A stretch of 64,000 nt of DNA, taken from contig NZ_JADFFM010000001.1 in the NCBI RefSeq assembly GCF_015221995.1, forward strand, positions 248,001 to 312,000, read 5' to 3'. The translations under genes were made by a program, and so were the position numbers. The notes below the pieces were generated by a model, which saw nothing but the letters and a program-made list of their open reading frames with translations, did no database searches and was not told the origin of the DNA. Numbering within the stretch: the stretch's first letter is position 1; each line of letters begins with the position of its first letter. This document shows, one piece after another, positions 8,876 to 17,689 of this stretch. This DNA comes from Mucilaginibacter boryungensis (lineage in GTDB: Bacteria; Bacteroidota; Bacteroidia; Sphingobacteriales; Sphingobacteriaceae).

Positions 8876-9835
8876 TTAATTAGTTAAAGCTAAGGTTTTC
8901 CCGGTTTTATACAAAGTCTCTTCCCGGGCTAATTTTTGCTTTTGTTCAGGCGGCAGCGGTTTATCAATCAACTTATCCAAATCGGGCTGACCGGCATCTA
9001 TCCAGGCGGAGTACCAGAAGCTACCTACCGATAATATGGCTGCACGCATGCGCCGTTTCACCATACCGTTCAGCATTTTATGATAGGCCGTAGCATAGGC
9101 CACCGAATAATCTTTCACTTTGCGTTTGCTGCGCAGGGTCATCTCGTATTTCTTATCAGGCGGGAAAGTCGTGTTCAATTTGCGCTCGAACAAGATAACC
9201 GAATCGACACATTTATAGGATGCCCGGCAAATTTTAAAGGCTTCGGTAAGCGGGTTATCAATGTAATGTGCCTTGCCCACAAACAGGTTGTACCGATCGC
9301 TAAATAGTTCGGGCAGGCGGCTTTCCCATAGCGCATGGATACCGGTTTGATGAGTAAGCTGCCCATCGTAATTAATGGTAAGGTGCAGCGGCACGTGCGC
9401 ATCGGCAATGTAATGGCCAATATTGGCCGATGTTTTCAAAATGGCAGTCGTATCGTGCGCTTTAAAGGCTTTTACCAGCCAGTAGTAATGATATTGAATA
9501 ACCCAGGGCACGGTGCCATATTTATCCAAAGTATCGGCACTGTATTTCTTTACCGCATCATACCAGTTCTGCGGGATGCGGGCGAAGGGTTGCCGGCCAT
9601 AATGGTCGGCATCTATAAAATGGCGCGGGCCTTCCAGCGAGTCTACGTAACGGCGTTTATCCGGGTCTATAGCGTGTTCGGTCAGGTAATCGATATTAGC
9701 TTTATAAAAGCCGGACATTTTAACCGGCAGTGTAAAAATAGCCAGTCGGTTAATGCGGTGATGCGCGAAGAAGCCCCACGAGGTGCAGCAAAATAAAATA
9801 AATACACCCGCAAGCGTCCGGAAAAAAAACTTCAT
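8876..9835 (-). CDS. Zinc-dependent phospholipase C/S1-P1 nuclease-like secreted protein
   Basis: 319 residues. A hydrophobic leader ends at about residue 19, followed directly by WGFFAHHRIN. In S1/P1 nucleases and zinc phospholipase C the first mature residue is a Trp that binds zinc, and this sequence fits. Other likely ligands are the DYLTEHAIDPD segment, HFIDADH (about 90) and NIGHYIADAHVPLH (about 160-175, the H-x3-D-x2-H pattern). It is common in Bacteroidota as an uncharacterised 'zinc dependent phospholipase C family' protein. It is the first gene of a two-gene unit with the TMEM175-like channel. Confidence 0.85.
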   Translation of the reverse strand: MKFFFRTLAGVFILFCCTSWGFFAHHRINRLAIFTLPVKMSGFYKANIDYLTEHAIDPDKRRYVDSLEGPRHFIDADHYGRQPFARIPQNWYDAVKKYSADTLDKYGTVPWVIQYHYYWLVKAFKAHDTTAILKTSANIGHYIADAHVPLHLTINYDGQLTHQTGIHALWESRLPELFSDRYNLFVGKAHYIDNPLTEAFKICRASYKCVDSVILFERKLNTTFPPDKKYEMTLRSKRKVKDYSVAYATAYHKMLNGMVKRRMRAAILSVGSFWYSAWIDAGQPDLDKLIDKPLPPEQKQKLAREETLYKTGKTLALTN

Positions 9836-10023
9836 TCTGATATGGCCGATGGCTGCTAAATTAGTTGTTTTTGAGTGATTTAAGAAGATAAAACAATCGG
9901 CAAGCTGGATTACGGAATTCGTAAAAATGCTATGATGTTAAACTAAAAGTTAAAAAATAGCGTTAGGGGTAAATATTTGTTTGCGGGATAACCAGCAACT
10001 ATTGTTTAACTTAATCTACTTAC

Positions 10024-10722
10024 ATGAAACACATCTTTAAAAGCAGCACCTTCACGTTTTTATTAATTGCCCTGGCGGGTTTAACTACCATTACCTCATG
10101 CAGTAAGCATAGTGATTATGATTTTACAGGCACAGCTACCGCAAACGTACGGCTGGTAAATACCAGTACCGATGCGGGCCCATCAAAATTATATTTGAAT
10201 GATGTGCTGCGTACAACAAATGCAGTAAGCTATGGTACAGCATCCGGGTACAGTCAAACTTACATTGCGGATAATACCATAGCAGTACAGTCGGCATCGG
10301 GTACTATGCTTGCATCAAGCAGCGCAAGTTTAGATGCCGATGGCAATTACACTTATTTCCTGACAGGCGCATCAGGTAATTATGCCATATTAACCTCTTA
10401 TGATAATACCACCACGCCAACGGCAGGTAAAGCCAAAGTCAGGTTTGTACAGGCGGCCTCGGGGTTAGCATCGGCTAACCTGTTAGGGAATGGCGTTAGC
10501 TTATTTGCTGCACAAAGTTTTAAAGCAGTTACTAATTATATGGAGGTTACCGCAGGTACTTTTGTATTCACGGTAACGAGTCCGGGTAGTGAAATCACTC
10601 TGGCCAGCAGCACATCTACCACATTGCAGGCGGGCAAAAGCTATATAATTTATACCAGCGGCATTAGTGGCGCTACGGGTACAAATGCGCTTACTGTAAA
10701 TGTACTTAGCACTAATCAATAA
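10024..10722 (+). CDS. DUF4397 domain lipoprotein (3 of 4)
   Basis: 232 residues. The lipoprotein signal ends at Cys26 (TITSC). Two DUF4397 units begin at about residue 40 (ANVRLVNTSTDAGPSKLYLN) and residue 137 (AKVRFVQAASGLASANLLGN). It is closest in plan to the tandem pair 3 kb upstream but stands alone. The function is unknown. The C-terminus ends in a repeated strand pattern (YIIYTSGISGATGTNALTV) that is also seen in copies 1 and 4. Confidence 0.9.
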   Translation: MKHIFKSSTFTFLLIALAGLTTITSCSKHSDYDFTGTATANVRLVNTSTDAGPSKLYLNDVLRTTNAVSYGTASGYSQTYIADNTIAVQSASGTMLASSSASLDADGNYTYFLTGASGNYAILTSYDNTTTPTAGKAKVRFVQAASGLASANLLGNGVSLFAAQSFKAVTNYMEVTAGTFVFTVTSPGSEITLASSTSTTLQAGKSYIIYTSGISGATGTNALTVNVLSTNQ

Positions 10723-10773
10723 CGCATTAATCTAAAACCCAGGTTATTTGTGTTTAATTTTTTTTGAATTGCA

Positions 10774-10805
10774 TTTGTTAATTAAATAATATCACCATAT
10801 ATTTG
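10774..10805 (+). promoter_or_regulatory. Promoter of rpsT
   Basis: TTTG at 10774-10777 and TATATTTG at 10798-10805 are separated by 20 bases. This matches the Bacteroidota sigma-ABfr consensus (TTTG, 19-20 bases, TAnnTTTG). The start codon follows at 10840, leaving a leader of about 30 bases. Confidence 0.75.
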
Positions 10806-10839
10806 CAGTCCGAAAAATTAAGAAAGAATATTAGCTAAA

Positions 10840-11094
10840 ATGGCAAATCATAAATCATCATTAAAAAGGATCAGGTCAAACGCTGCGAAGCGCTTACGTA
10901 ACAGGTATCAGGCTAAAACCACCAGGAATGCGATCAAAAAATTAAGGGGTTCAACTGATAAAGCAACTGCTGCACCACTTTTATCGAAAGTGATTTCTAT
11001 GCTTGACCGTTTGGCTAAGAAGAATGTTATACACAAAAACAAAGCTTCAAACAATAAATCAAAGCTTACAAAATTTGTAAACGGCTTAAAATAA
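10840..11094 (+). CDS. rpsT: 30S ribosomal protein S20
   Basis: 84 residues, highly basic, with the S20 pattern [21 protein letters not shown] at the start and a helical [18 protein letters not shown] body. S20 binds 16S rRNA in the body of the small subunit. The gene is monocistronic with a recognisable promoter and a strong terminator. Confidence 0.97.
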   Translation: MANHKSSLKRIRSNAAKRLRNRYQAKTTRNAIKKLRGSTDKATAAPLLSKVISMLDRLAKKNVIHKNKASNNKSKLTKFVNGLK

Positions 11095-11114
11095 GCTTTT
11101 ACTACAATCATAAT

Positions 11115-11148
11115 AAAGGGATAATGCGCAAGTGTTATCCCTTTTTTT
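11115..11148 (+). terminator. Rho-independent terminator after rpsT
   Basis: Arms AAGGGATAA and TTATCCCTT with a ten-base loop, followed by seven T. A GTG at 11149, just after it, is not the start of radC. Confidence 0.88.
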
Positions 11149-11178
11149 GTGTCGGACATTTTTCCTTACTTTAACGCT

Positions 11179-11877
11179 GTGGAAGCATATGAAAACAATC
11201 TCAGTATTAAAGCCTGGGCCGAAGAGGATCGCCCGCGGGAAAAGTTAGGTGCCCAAGGCAGGCGTTCGTTAAGCGACGCCGAACTGATCGCCATCCTGAT
11301 AGGCTCGGGCAGCAGGAACGAGAGTGCTGTCGAACTGAGCAAGCGTATACTGCACCATTACGATAACGACCTGAATAAGCTGGGCAAAGCCAGCATTGCC
11401 GAACTGTCAAAGTTTAAAGGTATCGGCGAGGCCAAAGCCATTTCCATCATTGCCGCGCTTGAATTGGGCCGACGCAGGGGCGATACCGAAACTAAAGTGC
11501 CTGAAACTATACAAGGCAGCAAAAGCGCCTACCAGGTGCTGCGCCGCCATTTGGTCGACCTGCCGCACGAGGAGTTTTGGCTGCTGCTGTTAAGCCGTTC
11601 TTGTAAACTCATCGCTAAGGAACTCATTAGCAAAGGCGGTCTCTCCGGCACCATTGCCGACCCGAAGATCATTTTCCATATTGCCCTGCAACACCAGGCC
11701 TCATCCATTATATTAGCCCACAATCACCCTTCAAACAACCTGAAACCCAGTCAGGACGATATTAACCTTACCAAAAAACTGTACAACGCCGGTAAGATAC
11801 TGGACATTAACGTGGTTGACCACCTGATCATAGGTGATAACGGTTATTATAGCTTTTCGGATGAGGGGTTGTTGTAG
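11179..11877 (+). CDS. radC: RadC family (JAB/MPN domain) DNA repair-like protein
   Basis: 232 residues from the GTG at 11179, which gives the usual start EAYENNLSIKAWAEEDRPREK; the frame is open further upstream but that part overlaps the rpsT terminator. The N-terminal helix-hairpin-helix part contains KFKGIGEAKA. The C-terminal JAMM metalloprotease-like domain has a Glu upstream, then AHNHPSNNLKPSQDD, the H-x-H-P-S...D metal site. Despite its name the cellular role of RadC is unsettled. The next small gene follows within 33 bases. Confidence 0.93.
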   Translation: MEAYENNLSIKAWAEEDRPREKLGAQGRRSLSDAELIAILIGSGSRNESAVELSKRILHHYDNDLNKLGKASIAELSKFKGIGEAKAISIIAALELGRRRGDTETKVPETIQGSKSAYQVLRRHLVDLPHEEFWLLLLSRSCKLIAKELISKGGLSGTIADPKIIFHIALQHQASSIILAHNHPSNNLKPSQDDINLTKKLYNAGKILDINVVDHLIIGDNGYYSFSDEGLL

Positions 11878-11909
11878 ATGTGCAAATTAGTAGCTATGCA
11901 AATACGCAA

Positions 11910-12299
11910 ATGAAAAAGATTATTAACTTTTTAAATGATCTATTCGCAAATAAGGCGAAGCCTGTCGCTGAAAAAAGAATTGTTCTAATAGTTGATTTCC
12001 AAAAGTTGAGTATCGACGAAAGAATTAGCCAAATTATTTTTTGTGGTGATTCTGCTGATGTTCATTATTTGCCGCTGCTGAAGTATGCCATAGTAAGCGA
12101 CCCCGAGAAAGATGTAAAAATGGCCGCTTTAAAGAGAATACATCTGTTTGCTTCACATCCGGATACTAGTCCTTTTATTAAAGAATTGGCCCAACATATG
12201 AAAGTGAGTACTGTAGAACCCTATTACTCAATGGCGTTAAGCAAATTGAATATTATATCGGTTAAAGAATTTAAAGAGCGCGCCAGTAAGTGGATTTAA
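11910..12299 (+). CDS. Hypothetical protein, HEAT-like helical
   Basis: 129 residues from ATG 11910; an in-frame GTG at 11880 is an alternative. I do not recognise a named family. The sequence is helical, and the segment HYLPLLKYAIVSDPEKDVKMAAL followed by HLFASHPDTSPFIKELAQHM resembles one or two HEAT/armadillo-type repeats. There is no signal peptide or membrane helix, so it is probably cytosolic. It begins 32 bases after radC in the same direction and may be cotranscribed. The base composition is a little more A/T-rich than its neighbours. Confidence 0.7.
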   Translation: MKKIINFLNDLFANKAKPVAEKRIVLIVDFQKLSIDERISQIIFCGDSADVHYLPLLKYAIVSDPEKDVKMAALKRIHLFASHPDTSPFIKELAQHMKVSTVEPYYSMALSKLNIISVKEFKERASKWI

Positions 12300-12451
12300 A
12301 TCCCCTTTGGCTTCAGTCGCAGACCGAAACCAAAGGATTCGTTAAAAATCATGGTTTACACACTAATATTATAAATATCTGACTGTTAGTATGTTATAAA
12401 TTGTCTATAGGTAAATTTTGTAAACCATGTAAACCATGATTTAGTTCCAAA

Positions 12452-12546
12452 CTCCCCTCTTGAGAGGGGGGGCGACGGATAGCGCTATAGCGGGGTATGT
12501 TCTTGCCGGTAGAAGGACATACCCCTCCACCCCTCTCAAGAGGGGA
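12452..12546. repeat. Intergenic palindromic element, CCCCTCTTGAGAGGGG type
   Basis: Both ends carry the self-complementary CCCCTCTTGAGAGGGG or its reverse CCCCTCTCAAGAGGGG, and the whole 95 bases can fold back on themselves. It is related in style to the C-rich element at 32373-32517. Confidence 0.75.
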
Positions 12547-12650
12547 ATCGCACATGCCACAGTTTTTTGAACCCATAAACCTTGTAGCCAGTGTATGACT
12601 AACCGCTTCAAACCTTTTACCTTTCGCCTTTAACCTTTCAGCCTAAATTG

Positions 12651-12658
12651 TATCTTTG
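12651..12658 (+). promoter_or_regulatory. -7 element just before pheT
   Basis: TATCTTTG fits TAnnTTTG. The ATG is only 7 bases downstream, so transcription from here would give an mRNA with almost no leader. No clear -33 TTG is seen. Confidence 0.45.
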
Positions 12659-12665
12659 CTGTTAA

Positions 12666-15065
12666 ATGAAAATCTCATATAACTGGCTTAAAGAATTTAT
12701 AGACACCGATAAAGCCCCGGCTGAAATTTCGACCATATTGACCGGAACTGGTTTAGAGGTAGAAAGCCTTGAAAAGGTACAGGCTATCCCCGGCGGCCTG
12801 GAAGGGTTGGTAATTGGTTACGTAAAGGAGTGTATTGACCACCCAAATTCCGACCACCTCCACATCACCAAAGTTGATGTTGGCAGTGCTGAGGACCTGC
12901 AAATTGTTTGCGGCGCAAATAACGTAGCAGCTGGTCAAAAGGTAGTTGTAGCTACCGTTGGTACGATGATACACCCAACCACCGGCGAACCCTTTAAAAT
13001 AAACAAATCAAAAATACGCGGCGAGGTATCTGAAGGGATGATCTGCGCCGAGGATGAGATAGGCCTGGGTACCGATCATGCGGGTATTATGGTGCTGGAT
13101 GCCGATACCCCGGTGGGCACCTTAGCCAAAGATTACTTTAAACTGAACGACGATTACATGTACGAGATTGGCCTTACGCCAAACCGTGCCGATGCCGCAT
13201 CGCACCTGGGTACCGCCCGCGATGTTGCCGCGTTCCTGAAACTGAATATTAAAAAGCCCGGTGTGTCGGCTTTTAAAATAGATAACCACGACCTGGATAT
13301 TAAAGTTGAAGTAGAGAACACCGACTTCGCGCCACGTTATTCAGGCCTGACTATGACCGGGCTTGAGGTAAAAGAATCGCCGCAATGGTTAAAAGAACGC
13401 TTAGCTGTAATTGGCGTGCGCAGCATTAATAACGTTGTAGATGTAACCAACTACGTACTGCACGAGCTTGGTCAGCCGCTGCACGCTTTCGACGCCGACG
13501 CGATAACCGGTAACAAAGTAATTGTAAAAAGCGGTCTGGAAGGCACAAGTTTTACCACGCTTGATGAGGTAGAACGCAAACTGCACGCCGACGACCTGAT
13601 GATCTGTAATGCTGAAGAACCGATGTGTATTGCCGGAGTTTTTGGCGGTACAAAATCGGGCGTGAAGGCATCGACAACCAAAATATTTTTAGAAAGCGCT
13701 TACTTTAACCCGGTAGCGGTGCGTAAAACCTCAAAACGGTTCGGCCTTAAAACCGATGCTTCTTTCAGGTTCGAGCGTGGTACCGATCCGGATATGACCG
13801 TGTTTGCCTTGAAGCGCGCGGCCCTGTTAATACAGGAAGTAGCGAGTGGCAAGGTATCGTCAGAAATATTTGATAACTACCCGGCACCGGTTGCACCGTT
13901 TGCAGTTGAGGTATCATACAAAAACATCCACCGCTTAATTGGTAAGGATATTTCGCACGATGAGATCAAAGGCATCATCACCGCGCTGGATATTCAGATA
14001 GAAAATGAAACCGAAGAAGGCCTGTCGCTGAAAGTGCCGCCTTACCGTGTGGATGTAACCCGCGATGTGGATGTGATCGAGGAGATCCTGCGTATCTATG
14101 GTTATAATAATATCGAGATACCAACGCAGATACGGGCATCGCTGAATAACGCCTCGCGCCCGGAAAAAGATACTGTGCAGAACGCCATTTCAGAATGGTT
14201 ATCGGCTAATGGTTTTAACGAGATCATGTGCAACTCGCTCACCAAGTCATCGTACTACGATAACCTGAATAACGTGGTTAAAATATTGAACCCCTTAAGC
14301 AGCGACCTGGATGTGATGCGTGCCACCATGGTGTATTCGGGTCTGGAGGCTATCGCTTATAACGCTAATCGTCGTAATGGCAATTTGAAAATGTATGAGT
14401 TTGGTAAAACCTATCATATAGCCGAAGATAAATATCGCGAAGAGCAGCATTTTACGCTGTACCTGTCGGGGAGTAATGTTGCGGAGCAATGGAACCAGCA
14501 AGTAAAACCGGTGTCGTTCTATAACCTGAAGGCCGCAGTTGACGGTTTGTTGGAAAGGCTGAATATTAAAGATTTTACGGTTGATGATTCAACCTGCTCG
14601 AAAATGATGTGCGGCCTGCAATACAGCAGGGGCAACAAGCGCATTGTGAAATTTGGCCAGGTAAATGCCAAAGCTTTGAAAAAAGCCGATGTTGACCAGC
14701 CCGTATTCCATGCCGATTTTAATTTTGATTACATTTTACAACTGGTGCGTAAAAACGTAGTGGTGAATCAGGACATTCCGAAATTCCCATCGGTAAGGCG
14801 TGACCTTTCTATGCTGGTTGATAAGGCAGTTACGTTTAATCAGCTTAAACAAGTTGCCCAAAAAACCGAACGTAAGATGATAAAGGAGGTAAATGTTTTT
14901 GACGTATACGAAGGCGATAAATTACCATCGGGTAAAAAGTCGTATGCGCTAAGCTTTATCATCCAGGACGATGAAAAAACCCTGACCGATAAAGCCATTG
15001 ACAGCTTAATGCAAAAATTAATTTATAACTTAGGTAAAGAGAGCGGGGCTGAGATAAGGAAATAA
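12666..15065 (+). CDS. pheT: Phenylalanine--tRNA ligase beta subunit
   Basis: 799 residues, the normal size. It pairs with PheS to charge tRNA-Phe. The N-terminal MKISYNWLKEFID, the tRNA-binding OB fold (residues about 40-155, HPNSDHLHITKVDVG), the B3/B4 editing domain with ADAASHLGTARDVAAF, the B5 domain and the C-terminal anticodon-binding domain (FPSVRRDLSMLVD onward) are all present. pheS is not in the window, so the two subunits are unlinked here. Confidence 0.97.
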   Translation: MKISYNWLKEFIDTDKAPAEISTILTGTGLEVESLEKVQAIPGGLEGLVIGYVKECIDHPNSDHLHITKVDVGSAEDLQIVCGANNVAAGQKVVVATVGTMIHPTTGEPFKINKSKIRGEVSEGMICAEDEIGLGTDHAGIMVLDADTPVGTLAKDYFKLNDDYMYEIGLTPNRADAASHLGTARDVAAFLKLNIKKPGVSAFKIDNHDLDIKVEVENTDFAPRYSGLTMTGLEVKESPQWLKERLAVIGVRSINNVVDVTNYVLHELGQPLHAFDADAITGNKVIVKSGLEGTSFTTLDEVERKLHADDLMICNAEEPMCIAGVFGGTKSGVKASTTKIFLESAYFNPVAVRKTSKRFGLKTDASFRFERGTDPDMTVFALKRAALLIQEVASGKVSSEIFDNYPAPVAPFAVEVSYKNIHRLIGKDISHDEIKGIITALDIQIENETEEGLSLKVPPYRVDVTRDVDVIEEILRIYGYNNIEIPTQIRASLNNASRPEKDTVQNAISEWLSANGFNEIMCNSLTKSSYYDNLNNVVKILNPLSSDLDVMRATMVYSGLEAIAYNANRRNGNLKMYEFGKTYHIAEDKYREEQHFTLYLSGSNVAEQWNQQVKPVSFYNLKAAVDGLLERLNIKDFTVDDSTCSKMMCGLQYSRGNKRIVKFGQVNAKALKKADVDQPVFHADFNFDYILQLVRKNVVVNQDIPKFPSVRRDLSMLVDKAVTFNQLKQVAQKTERKMIKEVNVFDVYEGDKLPSGKKSYALSFIIQDDEKTLTDKAIDSLMQKLIYNLGKESGAEIRK

Positions 15066-15073
15066 GGAGTGAA

Positions 15074-15151
15074 TTTTGAATGAGTGAATGATCGATCAAA
15101 CAGCTCATCTAAAAAAACATTCACTCAATCACTCATGCACTCATTCAAAAA
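15074..15151. repeat. Intergenic hairpin of TGAATGAGTGA type
   Basis: The left arm TTTTGAATGAGTGAATG (15074-15090) is matched by inverse copies CATTCACTCA and CACTCATTCAAAA between 15119 and 15151. It lies between pheT and the small coiled-coil gene. The style is similar to the hairpin at 39030-39084. Confidence 0.65.
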
Positions 15152-15162
15152 TTAAAAACGAA

Positions 15163-15450
15163 GTGACCACAGCAGAACAGTTAAATTCAGTTATTGATAA
15201 AGCCGAGCGCCTGATAGCGATATGCAACGCTTTGCAGGAGGAGAACGATTTGCTGAAACTGGAAAACCAGTCGCTGATGGTGGCCTTTAATGCCAGTAAA
15301 GAAAAGAGTAAAGAGCTGGATGAAAAGCTTCGTGTATTGAAGCTGGCTAAGTCGTTTTCAGAAACAAATGAAAAAACCCTTGACATAAAGCAAAAAATTA
15401 ACGAATTTGTCCGGGAAATTGATAAGTGCATTGTGTTATTAAAAAAATAA
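15163..15450 (+). CDS. Coiled-coil protein upstream of zapA
   Basis: 96 residues from GTG 15163 (VTTAEQLNSVIDKAERLI...). An ATG at 15088 is in frame but lies within the palindromic repeat and encodes repeat-derived residues. About residues 20-70 form a leucine/glutamate heptad pattern (ALQEENDLLKLENQSL), a coiled coil resembling ZapB-like division factors. The family is not recognised firmly. It lies 22 bases before zapA in the same direction, so a role in cell division is a reasonable inference from context. Confidence 0.75.
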   Translation: MTTAEQLNSVIDKAERLIAICNALQEENDLLKLENQSLMVAFNASKEKSKELDEKLRVLKLAKSFSETNEKTLDIKQKINEFVREIDKCIVLLKK

Positions 15451-15472
15451 CGCATAAAGTGAACAAGCTCAA

Positions 15473-15763
15473 ATGGGAGAAATCTCTATAAAAATAAATA
15501 TTGCTGACAGGGTTTACCCTTTAAAGGTGAACATGGAGGAGGAAGAAATAATACGGAGGGCAGCTAAATTAATTAACGACCGCATAAAGGAATACCAGGA
15601 AAATTATGCGGTAAGGGATAAACAGGACCTGCTATCGATGTGTGTGTTGCATTACGCAACATCAACCATTAAGGCAGAGAAACGTGTAACGGTTGAAGAT
15701 ACAGCCGTAACCGAAAAAGTTTACCAGTTAGATAATTTGCTAACCGAATTTTTCTCGAAGTAA
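15473..15763 (+). CDS. zapA: Cell division protein ZapA
   Basis: 96 residues. It starts MGEISIKINIADRVYPLKV and continues with EEEEIIRRAAKLINDRI, the N-terminal globular part of ZapA, followed by a helix ending in LDNLLTEFF. ZapA binds FtsZ and bundles its filaments at mid-cell. It forms a unit with the coiled-coil gene upstream and is followed by the probable 6S RNA. Confidence 0.93.
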   Translation: MGEISIKINIADRVYPLKVNMEEEEIIRRAAKLINDRIKEYQENYAVRDKQDLLSMCVLHYATSTIKAEKRVTVEDTAVTEKVYQLDNLLTEFFSK

Positions 15764-15796
15764 TATAATCGTTCTTTAAATACAAGAGCAATAAAG

Positions 15797-15972
15797 ATTT
15801 AACCGCAGTTAAATTTTTAGGTTTCACTATTAAAAACTTAACGCTTCAATATCAGCGGACAAGCAAAAAGGGTATGCGTAACTTCTATGTATTTTACGGT
15901 AACTCAAGTCCAATATCTGAGAAAAGAAGTTTTTCAATAATGATGCTTAAAATTTAGTTGCGGTTTTTTTAT
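15797..15972 (+). ncRNA. ssrS: Probable 6S RNA
   Basis: The gap between zapA and rny can fold into one long rod. The closing stem pairs AACCGCAGTTAAATTTT (15801-15817) with AAAATTTAGTTGCGGTT (15949-15965): 17 continuous pairs with two G-U wobbles. Inside it, AAAAACTT pairs with AAGTTTTT, GGAC with GTCC, and GCGTAA/CGTAA-type arms form the tip; unpaired stretches between them could form the central bubble. A run of seven T follows the closing stem and would end transcription. 6S RNA mimics an open promoter and binds RNA polymerase. Its position next to zapA is also known in other bacteria. The family assignment rests on shape and context, not on a covariance search. Confidence 0.72.
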
Positions 15973-16007
15973 TTATAACCATACCATATACCACACCATA
16001 CCAAATT

Positions 16008-17573
16008 ATGACTACTGTACTATATATTATCATAGGCCTGCTGGCAGGTATCCCTACAGGGATCGTCATCGGCCGCTTCCTGCTAAGGAAGTTATTTAAA
16101 GACCAGGAGATAGCTGCTCAGAATAAAGTAAAAAAGATACTTAAGGAAGCTGAAAACGATGCGGAAATATTAAAAAAGAACCGCATGCTGGAAGCTAAAG
16201 AGCGGTTTTTACAGCTAAAATCGGAACACGAGCAGGAGATCAACAGCAAAAACAATGCGATGAACCAGCGCGAGAATGCGCTAAAGCAAAAAGAGCAATC
16301 GGTGAATCAACGGCTGGAAAACTTTAACCGCAAAGAAGCCGAGCTTGATAATGTGCGCAAGAACCTGGAAAGGCAAACCGAACTGGCTGTGAAAAAGCAG
16401 GAAGAAGTTGAAGCATTAAAAAACCAGCATGTACAGCAACTGGAAACTATTGCAGGCATAAGCGCCGAAGATGCTAAAAACCAATTGGTAGATAACCTGC
16501 GCGAAGAAGCACGTACCAAAGCCATGATGCAAATAAAAGACATTGTGGACGAGGCTAAACTTACAGCCACTAAAGAAGCTAAAAAGGTGGTTATCCAAAC
16601 TATACAACGTACGGCTACCGAAAGCGCTATAGAGAATACGGTGTCAATTTTCAATATCGAGAACGATGAAATTAAAGGCCGTATCATCGGTCGCGAAGGA
16701 CGTAACATCCGCGCGCTGGAAGCTGCCACCGGTATCGAGATTATTGTTGACGATACCCCCGAGGCTATCATCCTTTCGGGCTTCGACCCGGTTAGGCGCG
16801 AGATTGCCCGTTTGGCCATGCACCGTTTAGTAACCGACGGTCGTATCCACCCGGCACGTATTGAAGAGATCGTAGCTAAAACTAAAAAGCAGATAGAAGA
16901 AGAGATAGTAGAGATAGGTGAGCGTACCGTAATTGACCTGGGTATCCATGGCCTGCACCCTGAACTGATCAGGATGGTAGGGCGTATGCGTTACCGTTCG
17001 TCGTACGGGCAAAACCTGTTGCAGCACTCGCGCGAGGTGGCCAACTTCTGCGCTACCATGGCGGCTGAATTAGGCTTGAATGTGAAAATGGCTAAACGTG
17101 CCGGCTTACTGCACGATATCGGTAAAGTGCCTGATGATAACCCCGAACTGCCTCACGCTATTTTGGGTATGCAACTGGCCGAAAAATATAAAGAGCACCC
17201 GGAAGTGTGCAACGCCATTGGCGCCCACCACGACGAGATTGAAATGACCAGCATGATATCGCCGATTATCCAGGCTTGCGATGCTATTTCAGGTGCGCGC
17301 CCAGGTGCACGCCGCGAGGTGGTAGAAAGCTATATTAAGCGTTTGAAAGAGCTGGAAGAGCTGGCCATGAGTTATCCTGGTGTGGAGAAAACTTTTGCTA
17401 TACAGGCCGGGCGCGAGCTGCGCGTGGTGGTAGAAAGCGAAAAGATAAGCGATGCCCAGTCTGAAGTGCTGGCTGCCGATATATCAAACCGCATCCAAAC
17501 CGAAATGACTTATCCGGGCCAGATCAAGGTAACCGTGATCAGGGAAACCCGTTCGGTAGCGTTTGCGAAGTAA
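16008..17573 (+). CDS. rny: Ribonuclease Y
   Basis: 521 residues. An N-terminal membrane helix (about 3-25) is followed by a long coiled coil (35-190), a KH domain with [17 protein letters not shown] (about 222-238), and an HD domain with GLLHDIGK and GAHHDEIE. RNase Y is a membrane-anchored endoribonuclease that starts mRNA decay. The length and domain order are normal. The leader has repeated CCATACC units just before the ATG. Confidence 0.97.
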   Translation: MTTVLYIIIGLLAGIPTGIVIGRFLLRKLFKDQEIAAQNKVKKILKEAENDAEILKKNRMLEAKERFLQLKSEHEQEINSKNNAMNQRENALKQKEQSVNQRLENFNRKEAELDNVRKNLERQTELAVKKQEEVEALKNQHVQQLETIAGISAEDAKNQLVDNLREEARTKAMMQIKDIVDEAKLTATKEAKKVVIQTIQRTATESAIENTVSIFNIENDEIKGRIIGREGRNIRALEAATGIEIIVDDTPEAIILSGFDPVRREIARLAMHRLVTDGRIHPARIEEIVAKTKKQIEEEIVEIGERTVIDLGIHGLHPELIRMVGRMRYRSSYGQNLLQHSREVANFCATMAAELGLNVKMAKRAGLLHDIGKVPDDNPELPHAILGMQLAEKYKEHPEVCNAIGAHHDEIEMTSMISPIIQACDAISGARPGARREVVESYIKRLKELEELAMSYPGVEKTFAIQAGRELRVVVESEKISDAQSEVLAADISNRIQTEMTYPGQIKVTVIRETRSVAFAK

Positions 17574-17591
17574 GGTTCATAAAAATTATTC

Positions 17592-17622
17592 AAGCCCTCG
17601 CCGAAAGGTTGAGGGCTTTTTT
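17592..17622 (+). terminator. Rho-independent terminator after rny
   Basis: Arms AGCCCTC and GAGGGCT, a ten-base loop and a T-run. Confidence 0.88.
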
Positions 17623-17689
17623 GTTTACGTAACCCTGCTATTTTCGAAAACGTTATCAGGCCGCAGTTAAAATGCCCTTTTATTTATTA

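Larger units (their letters stand above)
12300..12665. other. Gene-free gap with two inverted repeats
   Basis: 366 bases without a credible gene. It holds an inverted pair (AAATCATGGTTTACA at about 12346-12360 and its complement TGTAAACCATGATTT at 12429-12443), the 12452-12546 palindrome and the pheT -7 element. A short open frame on the minus strand over the palindrome (12394-12576) is not considered coding. Confidence 0.7.

Noticed and set aside
12394..12576. 60-codon open frame on the minus strand
   Set aside because: It lies across the CCCCTCTTGAGAGGGG palindrome and its product is repeat-derived.
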